DNA of 64,000 bases from Onchidella celtica (GCA_963931925.1 OZ007569.1:69079920-69143919); one strand, 5' to 3'. Numbered from the stretch's first letter, positions 10,201 to 19,618 are shown. Notes: generated by a model from the sequence alone, not told the origin. Numbers and translations: made by a program.

Positions 10201-11634
10201 TATAAACGGTGTGTCAACATATATTTCCGCCAAACGAAAATGTTCAACTGAACCACCAAAAGTAATGCATGTCGCATCGCGATCCAGGAGTTGTGCAGGA
10301 CGGACCAGCGATTCACGTACACCGACGGTCGTACAGCCTGAATCTCGCAATACGGATGCTCGTATGGCGTTTACTCGTCCCTCATACAATGTCAGCGCGC
10401 CTCGCTCGTGGAGGGCGGACATCACTGGAATAACTTTATCTACGGTTTCGGCATTCCTAGTTCTGTAACCGCGGTTTCCGGTGAATGCTACAGAGCATGC
10501 ATTTGCCGCATCTAATCTAACTCTGCATTGTCGCGCAATGTGGCCTCCGGCGCCACATCTATAACAGTAGACTGGATTATCATCCCTTCGAGGTGTACCT
10601 CGATAAGAAGGAAATGTGGGCGCTTGATAGTAGTTGTTACGCGGTCCTCCGGTAGGGAAAGGACGTGTATTTCGGGGTTCCCAGTCCCGAGAAAATTTAT
10701 GGGGATTCGGTTGCCTCCTGCTAACCGGCGGATCGGACCGTGGACGAACCTGCGGCGACTGTCGAAAGGGCTGTCTTGATTGTCTCGACGGTACCGGTGT
10801 CTTAGTAGCAGCGCCGGCGTAACACGGTTCGTTTACTTTAGCTTTAGCTAACGATCGATTAGGGTGAGCCGCAGCATACCGTTCCGCTATCGATGTTATC
10901 TCGACGGTAGTTTTGGGGGCTTGTTCCTTAAAATGCGCCACCAGGTCCGTGTGGCAGGACATATATATTTGGTCTTTAATTATCAAATCATATAGTTTCT
11001 TGTAGTTTCCCTCTTCCACACCGGCCAACTCAGTCCAACGGCTGAGTAGGTGGCGGAGGCGGTCCACGTAAGTAGAGAAATTCTCAGATGCCTCCGGCTG
11101 GCAATCGCGGAAACGCTTATGAAATCCATCTTCCGTATGTTGGAAACGCTTTAATAGCGCGGTCTTTAGAATGTCATAGTCCCTAGCGTCATCAATAGTG
11201 AGGCTATGGAAAACTTCCAACGCTCTCCCTGTCAAAAGATTGGCGAGGCATGACGTGTACTCACTACGCTGCCATCCCGCGCAAACGGCATGGAGTTCGA
11301 AGCGGTGTAGGTAGGAATCAATACGATCAACCTTATCATTAAAGGTTGGCAATTTAGGCTTCGTTTTATTATTGGAAGTAACTTCCGGAGCCCCGGTAGG
11401 TTGGGCTTGCTTCGCTTCTAACTGTTTCAAAGCGAGCTCGTGCTCTCTTTGAGCCTGTTTTTCCGCGCGTTCCGCGGCTCTATCTTCTCGTTCCGCGGCT
11501 TTTTCTTCTCGTAATCTCTCCGCGGCCTTTTCTTCTCGTTCTTCTTTCAGTTTCTGGTCTACCCAAGAAGCACGCTGAGCTTCCGGTATGCCAAATGATT
11601 GGGCCAGTTCCAAATATTTCTTTAGTTCGGCCAT
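7243..11634 (-). CDS. Gypsy-1 gag-pol polyprotein
   Basis: A single 1463-residue frame. The N-terminus is a charged, coiled-coil-like stretch rich in E, K, R and A (about residues 28-78). A capsid region with SCAN-like character follows (about 90-260), then one CCHC zinc knuckle (CYRCGAGGHIARQC, about 355-368) and an aspartic protease with DSG (about 430). The integrase comes next: an HHCC zinc finger about 575-620 and a DDE core with VAVDIVGP near 680 and LSDRGP near 740. After the integrase tail come the reverse transcriptase (CIDYRKLN, YFDDI near 1197) and RNase H (TDASDQG near 1348), ending ADLLSRLP. Integrase before RT is the reverse of ordinary Ty3/Gypsy elements and matches the Gmr1-like group. 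Gag and pol share one frame with no visible frameshift site. Confidence 0.92.
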   Translation of the reverse strand: MAELKKYLELAQSFGIPEAQRASWVDQKLKEEREEKAAERLREEKAAEREDRAAERAEKQAQREHELALKQLEAKQAQPTGAPEVTSNNKTKPKLPTFNDKVDRIDSYLHRFELHAVCAGWQRSEYTSCLANLLTGRALEVFHSLTIDDARDYDILKTALLKRFQHTEDGFHKRFRDCQPEASENFSTYVDRLRHLLSRWTELAGVEEGNYKKLYDLIIKDQIYMSCHTDLVAHFKEQAPKTTVEITSIAERYAAAHPNRSLAKAKVNEPCYAGAATKTPVPSRQSRQPFRQSPQVRPRSDPPVSRRQPNPHKFSRDWEPRNTRPFPTGGPRNNYYQAPTFPSYRGTPRRDDNPVYCYRCGAGGHIARQCRVRLDAANACSVAFTGNRGYRTRNAETVDKVIPVMSALHERGALTLYEGRVNAIRASVLRDSGCTTVGVRESLVRPAQLLDRDATCITFGGSVEHFRLAEIYVDTPFITGVVTACVLPNPVADLIIGNVPHLKDVSDCELGIWDDNDIACVTTRQQSRRQSDDTLRSPVVDLDVTPEIFRNEQRTDPSLKPLFAKIDPDNPDTSRFCLKDDLLYRVFRGKRETILQLVIPRSFRRDITRLAHDTPLAGHQGKARTKSRVLSQFFWPGVYGDINSYVSRCDTCQKRTPKGKTSRAPIQEMPPVSTPFQRVAVDIVGPLPKSDRGHRFILSVIDYATRWPEAVPLKEISADHVAEALVTIFTRVGFPSELLSDRGPQFTSDLFRKVLELTGIRQKLTSPYHPQSNGCCERWNATMKTMLARVSADRPGDWDRRLPAILFAYRELPNATTGFSPFELLYGRKPRGPMAILRDLYAGSDTDVPDTRSAYQYIVDLRHRIVNACDLARQFACVRTRSFIGYRDRGRRLRTLSVGDRALVLLPETNNKLLLTWKGPFLVKKRLSRVNYLITIRGNDKVYHINMLKKYLTDDQTHHDHSCHVVAQANAAMVTIDDNDREPLSMTRSLLSLQATEDATSVNINPELDQSKTHDIMNLVREFSPVFTDLPGKTSLVQHVIRLQSDVPVFVKPYPRPLQAHDTIQSEVEKMLSLGVIERSTSPYCSPIVLVKKTDGSVRFCIDYRKLNALTIYDAEPIPNQEDLFARLAESSVFSKIDLAKGYWQIPMEEASKQYTAFQTPMGLMQWRFMPFGLVTAPATFARMMNILLQQTPCVLSYFDDICAFHTDWKGHLALRQVLSKLRDAGLTAKPSKVFLGYTQINFLGHTIAKGVQTPDDSKISKILKLQAPHTKKQVRSLLGFLSYYRKFVPNFSALTAPLSDLTRKDRPNKITWNTQCATALATVQQLFSSSPLLMIPNIRRTFTVRTDASDQGIGAVLLQERDGLLRPCMYASRKLLPREQRYAIIERECLAIVYAVDAFSRYLLMTEFVIETDHKPLLFLKSNRAKNARLTRWSLALQEYRFIIKAIPGGDNVHADLLSRLP

Positions 11635-12827
11635 GATATCGGTCGATAATACGATATAATAATGTCCTAATCGAGGACAGCTCCTGAAAAATCTCCAACT
11701 TTATTCTCCCTTGAAGCAATTTATCAATTGCACTCTGCGGGTGCTCGTTCCTGCAGTATGAACGAAATTAACGAAATCAACAACAAACTGTACGTCTTAG
11801 TCAACCAAGCAGTGGTTGAGCTATCTCAGTGATCACTTAACTCCTTCACGTATTTCTCCTAATCCTCAAGCAGTCAGTCTACTGCTTCCGTGATTGGTCG
11901 TTAACTAACGATACCAATGTAATATTCCCAGTGTATCTTCCGTACACTCCTAGCAGCGTTCCCTCTGCTATAAATCGGAATAAATCAATATTCACGATAT
12001 GAACTTCCTTGGCTATACCAGCCTAACAACTCTAATATCCAGATTATCTCTCAACGTGCCCTAGACACGTGATTTATCCCAGGCAATAATATAGCAAGTA
12101 GGAATACAAAATATAATAATGCAACACTATAATGGAAAAGAATTACATGGAGAGTAAGACGAGACTAACAGAAAGAACAAACGACAACAGACCTGACTAA
12201 CCTGAAACTATCTACAAAAAGGTAAGAAAAAGAACAGGAGAGACGTCTTCCTAAAATACGAGGAAGATAGAACGCTAACAATCTATACGAATAACAGGTC
12301 CCTACAGAACTATTCAAGGCAAAGCGTATCTCCTATCCGTTTTAAACGCCATCTAGATCTGCTAGTCTGGCAAAAAGAGGTATGCTCAGTCTCGATCCCT
12401 TCCAACCACCCGCCTATCTAATCTAACACAAAAGAAAAAAATAATGCCTGTCAGAAGTAGGGGAGCTGGAACGACGAACCCCTCAAACGAAGACAATTAC
12501 AGATGGTTCACTTAACTGGGCAAAATGGACTGGCTCTTTCCTTTGGTCCACAGCGCTGGTCTTGTCTTTTCCTGATGCTAGCTGTCAGTCCCTCGTAGTG
12601 GTCCCAGGATCAATGACGAGAGGACATGCCAGACATGTGGGGGAGAAACAAAAACAAAAATCAGCAGTATACAAAACTATAAACTACAAAAATTACATAA
12701 ATAACAGTGGAGTCTTAGAGTGGTAGACCTGCAGCTGTTGACGGGGTCCTCTTCCGATGATAGTAGTGTTCTCTAGATGTCAGAAGGTGACGGGTCCTCT
12801 TCAGATGTCAGTGGGGTCCCCTCCAGA
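11635..12827 (-). other. Gypsy-1 5' leader and primer-binding region
   Basis: About 1.2 kb of untranslated sequence between the 5' LTR and gag. Reading out of the LTR on the minus strand, TGGAGGGGACCC begins two bases in (12825-12814), the place for a tRNA primer-binding site. The cognate tRNA was not identified. Nearby GGGTCC...CAGATGTCA motifs recur several times in imperfect form. Confidence 0.55.
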
Positions 12828-14055
12828 TGTCACGAGCAGAGTTAGGGTCTTGGGGATGTTACGACTGCACGAGAGGCAGCTAACTCACACTCGGACACAA
12901 CCACACAAGAAAAGTACTAAATAACTAGAGCGTATATATGTCAGGCCGGTCAGGCCATAGTTTACATAAATATTAATAACAAAACAAAAGACAATAGAGG
13001 TATATATTCAAACCAAAAAAACTCTAATTAATAACTTAACCAATGATATTCATGTAACTATGGAGGTACTGCAATCAATAGCAAATAGGTATATTATACG
13101 AAACTAGATATCAATTTAAAGTGACAGTTGAGTCGCCACTGGCCAGTCGCCAGGCAAACTCTCCATAAATCATATGGGCTTAAATGTTAGGAGAGCCCAG
13201 TACGTTCAAAGCCTACAGAAGCACTCTTCGGCTTGTAGGTAATTTAAGCAGTTGCCAAAAGACTATATTTTATGCACAATCACTATTCAATTCATCAACA
13301 ATGTGCTATATTATTCCAATCATACTATGGCAATAGATCTATCATACAGGACACTCGTGGTCGAGTGCCAGCTGGGGTTTCCTTAGTCTTCCTATGAGGC
13401 TGTAGTTCTCTCTCTATCTCCGATCTCTATTATACTTGAATAAATAAAATATATTACCATTGCTCACGCCTACTGGGAGGCGCGAACATCAAAATAGCGC
13501 AGCGTGGGCTTTCAAAGGTCAGCCCACTCAGACCTTTCTTTCTAGAGCTCAGTCAGTCCGTTAGCAAGGACTTCTTGTCTTCAAAGCACACAGTTCAGGT
13601 ACTGGCCAACCGGAGATACTTCACGACACGATGCTTCTGCTCGCCTGTATTCACCAAATCTGAACGTTATACGATGTTATATACTATCTAACTACCCAGC
13701 GTGCTAGTCCGCTGGCCCAATTAGTTCAGCTATCTCATAGGTCGAAACCTCCCACCATTTTAATTGTAGTAATACGTCTGCACTATTCTACCGGCCAGTT
13801 AACGTGCAAAAACTTGTCTAGTCATACTTAACAATGTCAACTATCCCCACCTTGTTTCACCCCTACTCCATTACTTATTAATCACGAACATTAAAACCGA
13901 CAAGCGTGAATCTAGCAGTTTAACTTTACATTTATTTACTCACCAACTATAATTTGGCGAGGACCGTTCAAGGCCACCAGCCAATTTCTCATGGCCCTGG
14001 TAAACAACAACAACTCACTCTCTGCGTGAGTTTTAACAATATCCGAATCATGACA
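12828..14055 (-). repeat. Gypsy-1 5' LTR
   Basis: 1228 bp, near-identical to the LTR at 5396-6623 and of exactly equal length. It should hold the element's promoter, but no TATA box was assigned with confidence. Confidence 0.95.
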
Positions 14056-14239
14056 GGATGAATTGGAAAGGCGCCTCGAGGGGAGACAACCACGGCCTAT
14101 AATAGCCCAGGAGCTACAGGCAGCTCTTCTGGATGAATGGAGAAATGTTCCTAGGCACCTCACTAACAATCTTGTGGCGTCTGTGTACTGGAGATGCAAC
14201 GCAGTCATCCAGGCAAATATTGGTCACATACAATATTGA
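14056..14239 (+). pseudogene. Tc1-like transposase, 3' end after the Gypsy-1 insertion
   Basis: Continues the transposase with DELERRLEGRQPRP, the LLDEWRNVPRHLTNNLV stretch and the C-terminal RCNAVIQANIGHIQY, stop at 14237-14239. Separated from its 5' part only by the retrotransposon. Confidence 0.8.
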
Positions 14240-14434
14240 CTTCCTGTTTCGAGTGACACGTCAGTAGTTGGTTGGATTTAGAAAGGCGAAAGTAAAACTA
14301 ATCTACCTTTAATACTCTTTACTTCACTGAATTTGTTTGCCAAAACTTTGTCATGGAAAGATAGCCTGGGGGCTATAATGATACATGACATTTACATGAA
14401 ATATTATTTTCGCGTTTCTTTTGATCATGAGTAT

Positions 14435-15234
14435 ATATTTAACCAGCTGAGTTCCCGGCCCTGCCCGGGATAAATCGATTCATTAGTTTCAGTTCTAGGT
14501 GATTATTATGGACCTGCTTCATTTTGTCTGTTCCTTTAGCTTTATTTTATTTTTGCTTGTTTGTTTGTTTTTAGATAAGTTTTACTGCTCTCCCTTTGCG
14601 CGTTGACGTCCTCCGCGTCCCGCCAGCATCCGCCAAATGGCTATGATTTGCGCACGGGTTAGTTTGTTTGCACATCGCAGGAAGTGATAACGTCATGTGT
14701 TAATGGAAAAGAAATATTATATTTTCCTAGGCATATTGAAAACACAAACCTGTACTTTTGGCCCTACAGCATCAATCTCCCAATTCCAGACCCTTTCTTT
14801 TTCCCAGTCTAGGCACATTGAGAACACACAAAGTTTCATACTTGATAGTCTAACTTAGTCTCATCGTTCAAACCAGTCCTAACCGGAAGTTGTTTTGTGA
14901 GTGTGATACAGATACCGGAACCAATCTCAATTACATTAATTTGCCGAAAAAATAGATCGAACGCCAATGTGTCGCAACCTAGAAACTGATACAAACGTTC
15001 TGCGAGTTGTTAATCTTTTTTTTTATTTTCTGTGCCGGCGGCACGACGACAGTCTGTACTAAGCGCTGTATCAAATCTGAGGGCCACCGAATCAGCATTA
15101 ACAGAGGAGTCGCGAAAGGCGCGCCGCAATTGTCGTAAAGTTTCAGTTTTATTAATATAGATAATGAATAATACATTTTGTTTTTGCTGGTGGGGAGATG
15201 ATATGGATAAATTTTAATCTATTAATTTCAATTT
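14435..15234. other. Non-coding spacer
   Basis: No gene recognised. The DNA to the right of the Tc1-like element begins with TA-rich bases and has no long open frame. Confidence 0.4.
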
Positions 15235-15487
15235 GCAGCGGCCTGTTCGGCCTGCTCTTGACGATTTCCAACTGCCAATGTGTCTTTAACTTGCACAACG
15301 TGCACACTGGCCCTCCGAATTTTTTCGTCCTTATCCGAGAAGACTAGGTACTCGATCCTACCCCCCATTAGGATCAGGGACTTGAAAATATGAGAAAAAT
15401 TCCAATCTCCAACATGCCTGCACTGCCCGGGTTTAGAACCCGGGACCCTTGACATGAGCACCTTGCCTCTAGACCACCTTGTCCCCT
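15235..15487 (-). mobile_element. tRNA-derived SINE (probable)
   Basis: On the minus strand the head reads GGACAAGGTGGTCTAGAGGC. The stretch TGGTCTAGAGG (15476-15466) fits the pol III A box (TRGYNNARNNG) exactly. GGTTCTAAACC (15440-15430) fits the B box with one mismatch. The cloverleaf cannot be completed past the T-arm, so this is a tRNA-like SINE head rather than a working tRNA gene. The body and tail limits are estimates. Confidence 0.6.
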
Positions 15488-16044
15488 AAAGAGTTTATCA
15501 GTTTGGTGAATGTGTGAATGTTTACTACTCTTTTAATCAGTTTGAAAATGTCGACTTTTTTAAAGTCGATGTGTATATGTCTTGATTATATTCATTAAAA
15601 CGCATTTATTTTTTTTAATTGAGTTCTCAAGAGGATGTGTTTCTGCTATCAACGGAATACTTTTTAAATAATAAAACATACCTAGATCAGTTTTTAAGAG
15701 ATGCAGGAATATTTGCAACTCTGCTCTTATTCTATTCAGAGAAGCCGCGAGAAAAAAAAAATAATATCACCTAGTTTCTCACTAATTGAAGTGCCTCATC
15801 AAGACTTTCATTGAAATAAATGTCTTGCAGTCATCACTCTTTCGCCCTCAGCCCTTCTCACTCCTTTACCCAGCCTCCATCTTCATTACCTACTTTCTGA
15901 TTTATTCATTCCTCCACTAGTCCACAGGCATTTCCGCACCTCTATTCCTCTGTCTTGACCATTGACTCAATCCCTCACCTACTCACTCACTCATTTACTC
16001 GCTCACTCTCTCATTGACTGACTTACTTACTGACTCACTGACCG
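15488..16044. other. Non-coding 5' flank of GIMAP copy 2
   Basis: AT-rich, then increasingly made of degenerate ACTC/CTCA words that run into the pure microsatellite. No promoter element assigned. Confidence 0.4.
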
Positions 16045-16125
16045 ACTCACTCACTCACTCACTCACTCACTCACTCACTCACTCACTCACTCACTCACTC
16101 ACTCACTCACTCACTCACTCACTCA
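16045..16125 (+). repeat. (ACTC)n microsatellite
   Basis: About 20 near-perfect ACTC units directly in front of the GIMAP copy 2 leader. Copy 1 has only a few units at the same place. It coincides with the 5' limit of similarity between the two loci. Confidence 0.9.
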
Positions 16126-16155
16126 ATCAATAAATCACTCACCAGATATATAACA

Positions 16156-17490
16156 ATGGTCTCTGTTGCAAAAGAGATAGACATCCTTTTGGCTGGTAAA
16201 ACTGGAAACGGAAAAAGTGCAACTGGCAATTCTATTTTAATGCACAAAGCATTTGTTACTTCTGGAAGACAAGCATCAGTAACCAAGGGTGCCGACTGTG
16301 AGTATACCCAGTTTGACGATTGGGTTATTAAAGTAGTGGACTCGCCTGGTGTGGGGGATACGGAATGTACTAGCAAAGAAGGCATTCAGTTGGTAGTTGA
16401 TGCCATGTCCAAGGCTATCGCACTCAGTACCAAGGGATTCCACGTCATCTTGATTGTCAAACCGTATAATGCACGATGTACTCAAGAAGAAATTGATGCC
16501 ATTATCATTCTGAAAAAAATTTTCTGTGAGGAATTCATTACTTACCATGCCATTTTATGTTTGACCCGAGGAGATGACTTTGTAGAGGAGGAAGGAAAGA
16601 AAACAGTTGATGAATGGTGTGAAGAACAAGGTGGGAATTTTGCTAAGCTTTATGCTGAATGCGGAAAGAGAGTGGTTCTGTTTGACAACAAGACAAGAGA
16701 TGAAAACATCCAGAAACAACAAGTTCGTCGCCTCCTTAATATGATAGAAAAACTCACTGCTAACGGAATACTCTATACAAGGGAACATTTCCAGAAAGCC
16801 GATAAGATGAGGGAAGCCATCATGAATGATCCAGCTAAGGCTTTCCTCAGTGAAGACATCATGAGAGAGTTTGGGCTCATCAATCAAAAACTTTTAAAGA
16901 CCGACAGTGATAAACCTGAGGAGTGTCTCGAGCGTCTCAATGAACTGCAGGACAGAGTCGACAAACTGAAGAAAGATGTAAGCCAAAAATGCAAAGGTAA
17001 CGCCCTGAGTTTCGCATTGTCTTCTGTACGAGAGGTGAAGGCAACAATATCATCAAAACTAACAGTCATACACAGTCAGATTGAAAATGCGATAAAAACC
17101 GAAGAACACACGCGCCTGGTAGAGCAAGAGAGAAAGGCACTGGCTATGCAGAAACATGAAATTCGAGAACTTGAAGAGCGTATAAAAAATCTGAATGAAA
17201 ATGCGAAAAAGAATAATGAAGAACTCATGCGCCAGCTAGAGCAAAAAAGAGAGGCAATGGCTAAACTGGAGGCAGAACACGAAGAGAAATTGAAATCTCG
17301 CCAGGAAGAATTAGAGGAATTGCTGAATCGCAAGCGTAAGTTAGATGATAAATTGAAAGAAGCAACTGAGAGAGCTGACGAGGCTCACAGGTCACACAGA
17401 CAAGAACAGAACATGGGCCTGGGCGAAACCTTGGTGGGTGGCTTAGTGAAGGCATGTTCCTGGCTTGTGAGCACTATTTTTGGATTTTAA
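16156..17490 (+). CDS. GIMAP/AIG1-family GTPase, copy 2, hydrophobic C-terminus
   Basis: A 444-residue paralogue of the protein at 480-1739, with the same GTPase motifs: GKTGNGKS at residues 14-21, DSPGVGDT near 62, the LSTKGFHVILIV box, LTRGDDF and LFDNKTRD. The start matches copy 1 and follows the shared leader. Similarity is high through about residue 250, then falls. From about 260 to 415 lies a long charged coiled coil, with one stretch that copy 1 lacks. The C-terminus GGLVKACSWLVSTIFGF is hydrophobic and amphipathic and could insert into or bind a membrane; there is no CaaX box. The protein probably associates with membranes by a different route from copy 1. Partners and cargo are unknown. 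Confidence 0.9.
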   Translation: MVSVAKEIDILLAGKTGNGKSATGNSILMHKAFVTSGRQASVTKGADCEYTQFDDWVIKVVDSPGVGDTECTSKEGIQLVVDAMSKAIALSTKGFHVILIVKPYNARCTQEEIDAIIILKKIFCEEFITYHAILCLTRGDDFVEEEGKKTVDEWCEEQGGNFAKLYAECGKRVVLFDNKTRDENIQKQQVRRLLNMIEKLTANGILYTREHFQKADKMREAIMNDPAKAFLSEDIMREFGLINQKLLKTDSDKPEECLERLNELQDRVDKLKKDVSQKCKGNALSFALSSVREVKATISSKLTVIHSQIENAIKTEEHTRLVEQERKALAMQKHEIRELEERIKNLNENAKKNNEELMRQLEQKREAMAKLEAEHEEKLKSRQEELEELLNRKRKLDDKLKEATERADEAHRSHRQEQNMGLGETLVGGLVKACSWLVSTIFGF

Positions 17491-17822
17491 TCGAGACAAG
17501 ATCTTGACGTACGTTATGGATGTTGACTTCTTGGTTCACGCTATTACTTTACTGATGCAGTAATTTGTTATTTACTTAATGATTCACGGATGTCTTTGGT
17601 AACAATTCTTAATGTATTATATATTGGTGGCATAGACTACATGGCTTGGGGTGGGCCCATGATATCAATTGTCTGAAAATGGAGAAATGGAAAATCAGAT
17701 ATCTGACTATGTTCAGCACCATGATTTGCGATCCATTTCTTGTTTAAGAGTCCTGATGTGATGAAAAATGGACTGTTAATTGATTTTACAAGACGAAATT
17801 GTCAGTATATTATTTTGGTTTC

Positions 17823-17828
17823 AATAAA
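17823..17828 (+). promoter_or_regulatory. Poly(A) signal of GIMAP copy 2
   Basis: Canonical AATAAA about 335 bases past the stop codon, in the conserved 3' flank. Copy 1 reads AATAAC at the corresponding position. Confidence 0.6.
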
Positions 17829-18158
17829 AGAAGAGAAGAACAACAGCAACAACTAAGTTCTCACTGTTGTGTTATTATACAGGGATAAAATAGCTTAGAA
17901 AATAGAAATTAGCTTGTGAACAGATATCTTTAGTCTTTCAAAGAAAATAACTATGTATTGCTATTATTTTTGTAAATGTCCCCGTTCCCATTATTTTTAC
18001 TGGGAAGCCGAACAATGCTATGATTAACCCATAGACTGATACAATCGACTTCCCAACGAGCACACGGTGACATCAAGAAATATCTCTTGCCATAATTGGG
18101 CCTAACAGAATACATTGAGGAAACAAAACCCATATCATATTGATTTTGGGAAATGATG

Positions 18159-18580
18159 ATATGTGAGTGTGCATGAGAAAACCCACAATTAGTCGGCAAA
18201 GCCGATTTTGAGAAAAACGGCTTTGAAGTGAAAATATGGGTCCGACACAAACTTCCAACTTGGCTGTTGTTTAGGGGACCGTGGCATGTTACAGGGTAAA
18301 CTGTAGACGAGCAGTGAACACTACTCACTATGATCTCTATAACGGCTTAGTTATTAGACAACAGTCTCCTAACAGCAATCACTCCAATATTACTTGGTCA
18401 ATTAGCAATGACCACTTATAGGATTAAATGCCGTTTTCTCAAAATCTTGTTTTAGGGGAGGGGGGGGGGGGGGTCACTGACTTCAATTTATCAGAAATGT
18501 CTTGTCTTTCATTATATGTACAGAACTCAAAATGTCATGTTGCCGACTTATTGTGGGTTTCCTCATGCATACTCACATAT
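18159..18580. mobile_element. MITE-like element with imperfect inverted ends
   Basis: The left arm (18159-18199, starting ATATGTGAGTGTGCATGAG) is complemented by the right arm (18540-18580) with a few mismatches over about 41 bases. The interior has no coding frame and includes a G run near 18466. The insertion interrupts the duplicated GIMAP flank and is missing from copy 1, so it postdates the duplication. No superfamily assigned. Confidence 0.6.
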
Positions 18581-19288
18581 TTCTTAACGAGGTTTGCTAG
18601 AGAAACCATAATTTCTCAACACGCTAAATTGTCAGCTGATGGTTTCTTTAAAAATTGACTGCTAATTTTGTTACAATACTTGTATGTTTTCGAGTTGTTT
18701 GAATTTTTCAGCTTACATTAATCTATAACTAGCCTGCCCTCCAGCATCAGATTTTGCAAACGAAAATCCATACATGGAAAGAAAAAAATTCCCTTATGTC
18801 GAAGAATATTCGAATTGTAATTATAAACAGTTTTTCCGCTATACTTCGAGCTTCCATGCATTTGGGAGATGGACGTGCTTTTGTGCTGCTAACCAAGCAA
18901 GAACTCGCAGCAAAGTAACATTATTCTGTTTCCCTTCGATTCTATACATTTCCTGTTGAAATCTTTTATTGTTCGATTGTTTTCTCTGTTCCATTTTTTT
19001 TTCTTGATAAAATTTCAACATTTTCTGCCTTCCCTTTAGATTGCTTTGTGTCGTTTGGGTTTTATTTCTCGCACAGGATTTCGCAACATACAACTTTTTC
19101 TTTTTGCCCGATTTTAACCTTTCAACATGACATGTGAATGTTATCAAGATATTGGTGCTTCCCCATGTTATAAAATGTGTATATTCATCAATCCACATAA
19201 ATCCGATTAAAATTATATTTCTATGTTGTTGTTTTTACGTGTCCTGTGTTTTTGTTTTTCTTTTTCCATAATACTCTTACTCGATGTA
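18581..19288. other. Non-coding spacer
   Basis: AT-rich with pyrimidine tracts; no gene or element recognised. Confidence 0.4.
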
Positions 19289-19554
19289 CACTCGAGCCAA
19301 AAAAGTTAAGCAACCTTCACTAACAAGATTTGTGAACTCTTGCCATTCAATTATTGACTTTTTTGTTTTTGTATAAAAGAAAATTTTGCTTAAGTCATTA
19401 AGCCCCATTTTTGGGGTGGGTAAAATGAAATTGAACGTGATTTCAGACTTACATAACAATAAATTGATTCCAATGAACGTGTTTGAATTAATTGAAAAAT
19501 AAAGTTGTCAGTTCTGAGCATAACCCAGGGTTGCTTAACTTTTTGGCTCGAGTG
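19289..19554. mobile_element. Tc1/mariner-type MITE
   Basis: A 266-bp element with terminal inverted repeats of about 26 bases. The left one begins CACTCGAGCCAAAAAAG and the right one ends with the complement, CTTTTTGGCTCGAGTG. TA dinucleotides flank both ends (19287-19288 and 19555-19556), as expected for a TA target duplication. It has no coding capacity. Confidence 0.85.
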
Positions 19555-19618
19555 TAGTTATACTTGCCTATTGATATATATAAATATTTTTAACTAATAA
19601 CGCAGTGTGATAAACATA

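Larger units (their letters stand above)
5396..14055 (-). mobile_element. Gypsy-1: Gmr1-like Ty3/Gypsy LTR retrotransposon
   Basis: An 8.66-kb LTR retrotransposon in minus orientation. Two LTRs of 1228 bp each differ at about five positions by eye (about 0.4 percent), so the insertion is young. The single gag-pol frame is uninterrupted and the element looks whole. A polypurine tract lies beside the 3' LTR and a leader of about 1.2 kb follows the 5' LTR. Its pol order is protease, integrase, reverse transcriptase, RNase H. No matching 5-bp target duplication is seen: the left flank is ACATC and the right flank GGATG. A solo LTR of the same family is at 41769-42958. Confidence 0.9.
4251..14434 (+). 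mobile_element. Tc1-like (DD34E) transposon split by Gypsy-1
   Basis: Near-identical inverted repeats of about 30 bases mark the ends. The left one begins ATACTCATGATCAAAAG and the right one is its complement ending at 14434, each beside TA-rich sequence as expected for TA-targeting Tc1/mariner elements. With the retrotransposon at 5396-14055 removed, the element is about 1.5 kb, normal for Tc1. The transposase reads left to right up to PDLNPIEHL, just before the insertion. It resumes at DELERR just after it. This shows that the LTR element landed inside the transposase gene. Confidence 0.85.
16110..18158 (+). repeat. Segmental duplication unit B (GIMAP copy 2 with flanks)
   Basis: Matches 434-2470 through the leader, coding region and 3' flank. 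The similarity is cut near 18158 by an inverted-repeat element absent from the copy 1 locus, after which a short match (AGGTTTGCTAGA) resumes near 18590. Confidence 0.75.

Noticed and set aside
9770-10468. 232-residue + strand frame opposite Gypsy-1 gag-pol
   Set aside because: Shadow of the much longer minus-strand polyprotein; no domain of its own.
15425-15487. Possible tRNA gene on the minus strand
   Set aside because: A and B boxes are present, but no acceptor stem or complete cloverleaf can be formed; a SINE head is more likely.
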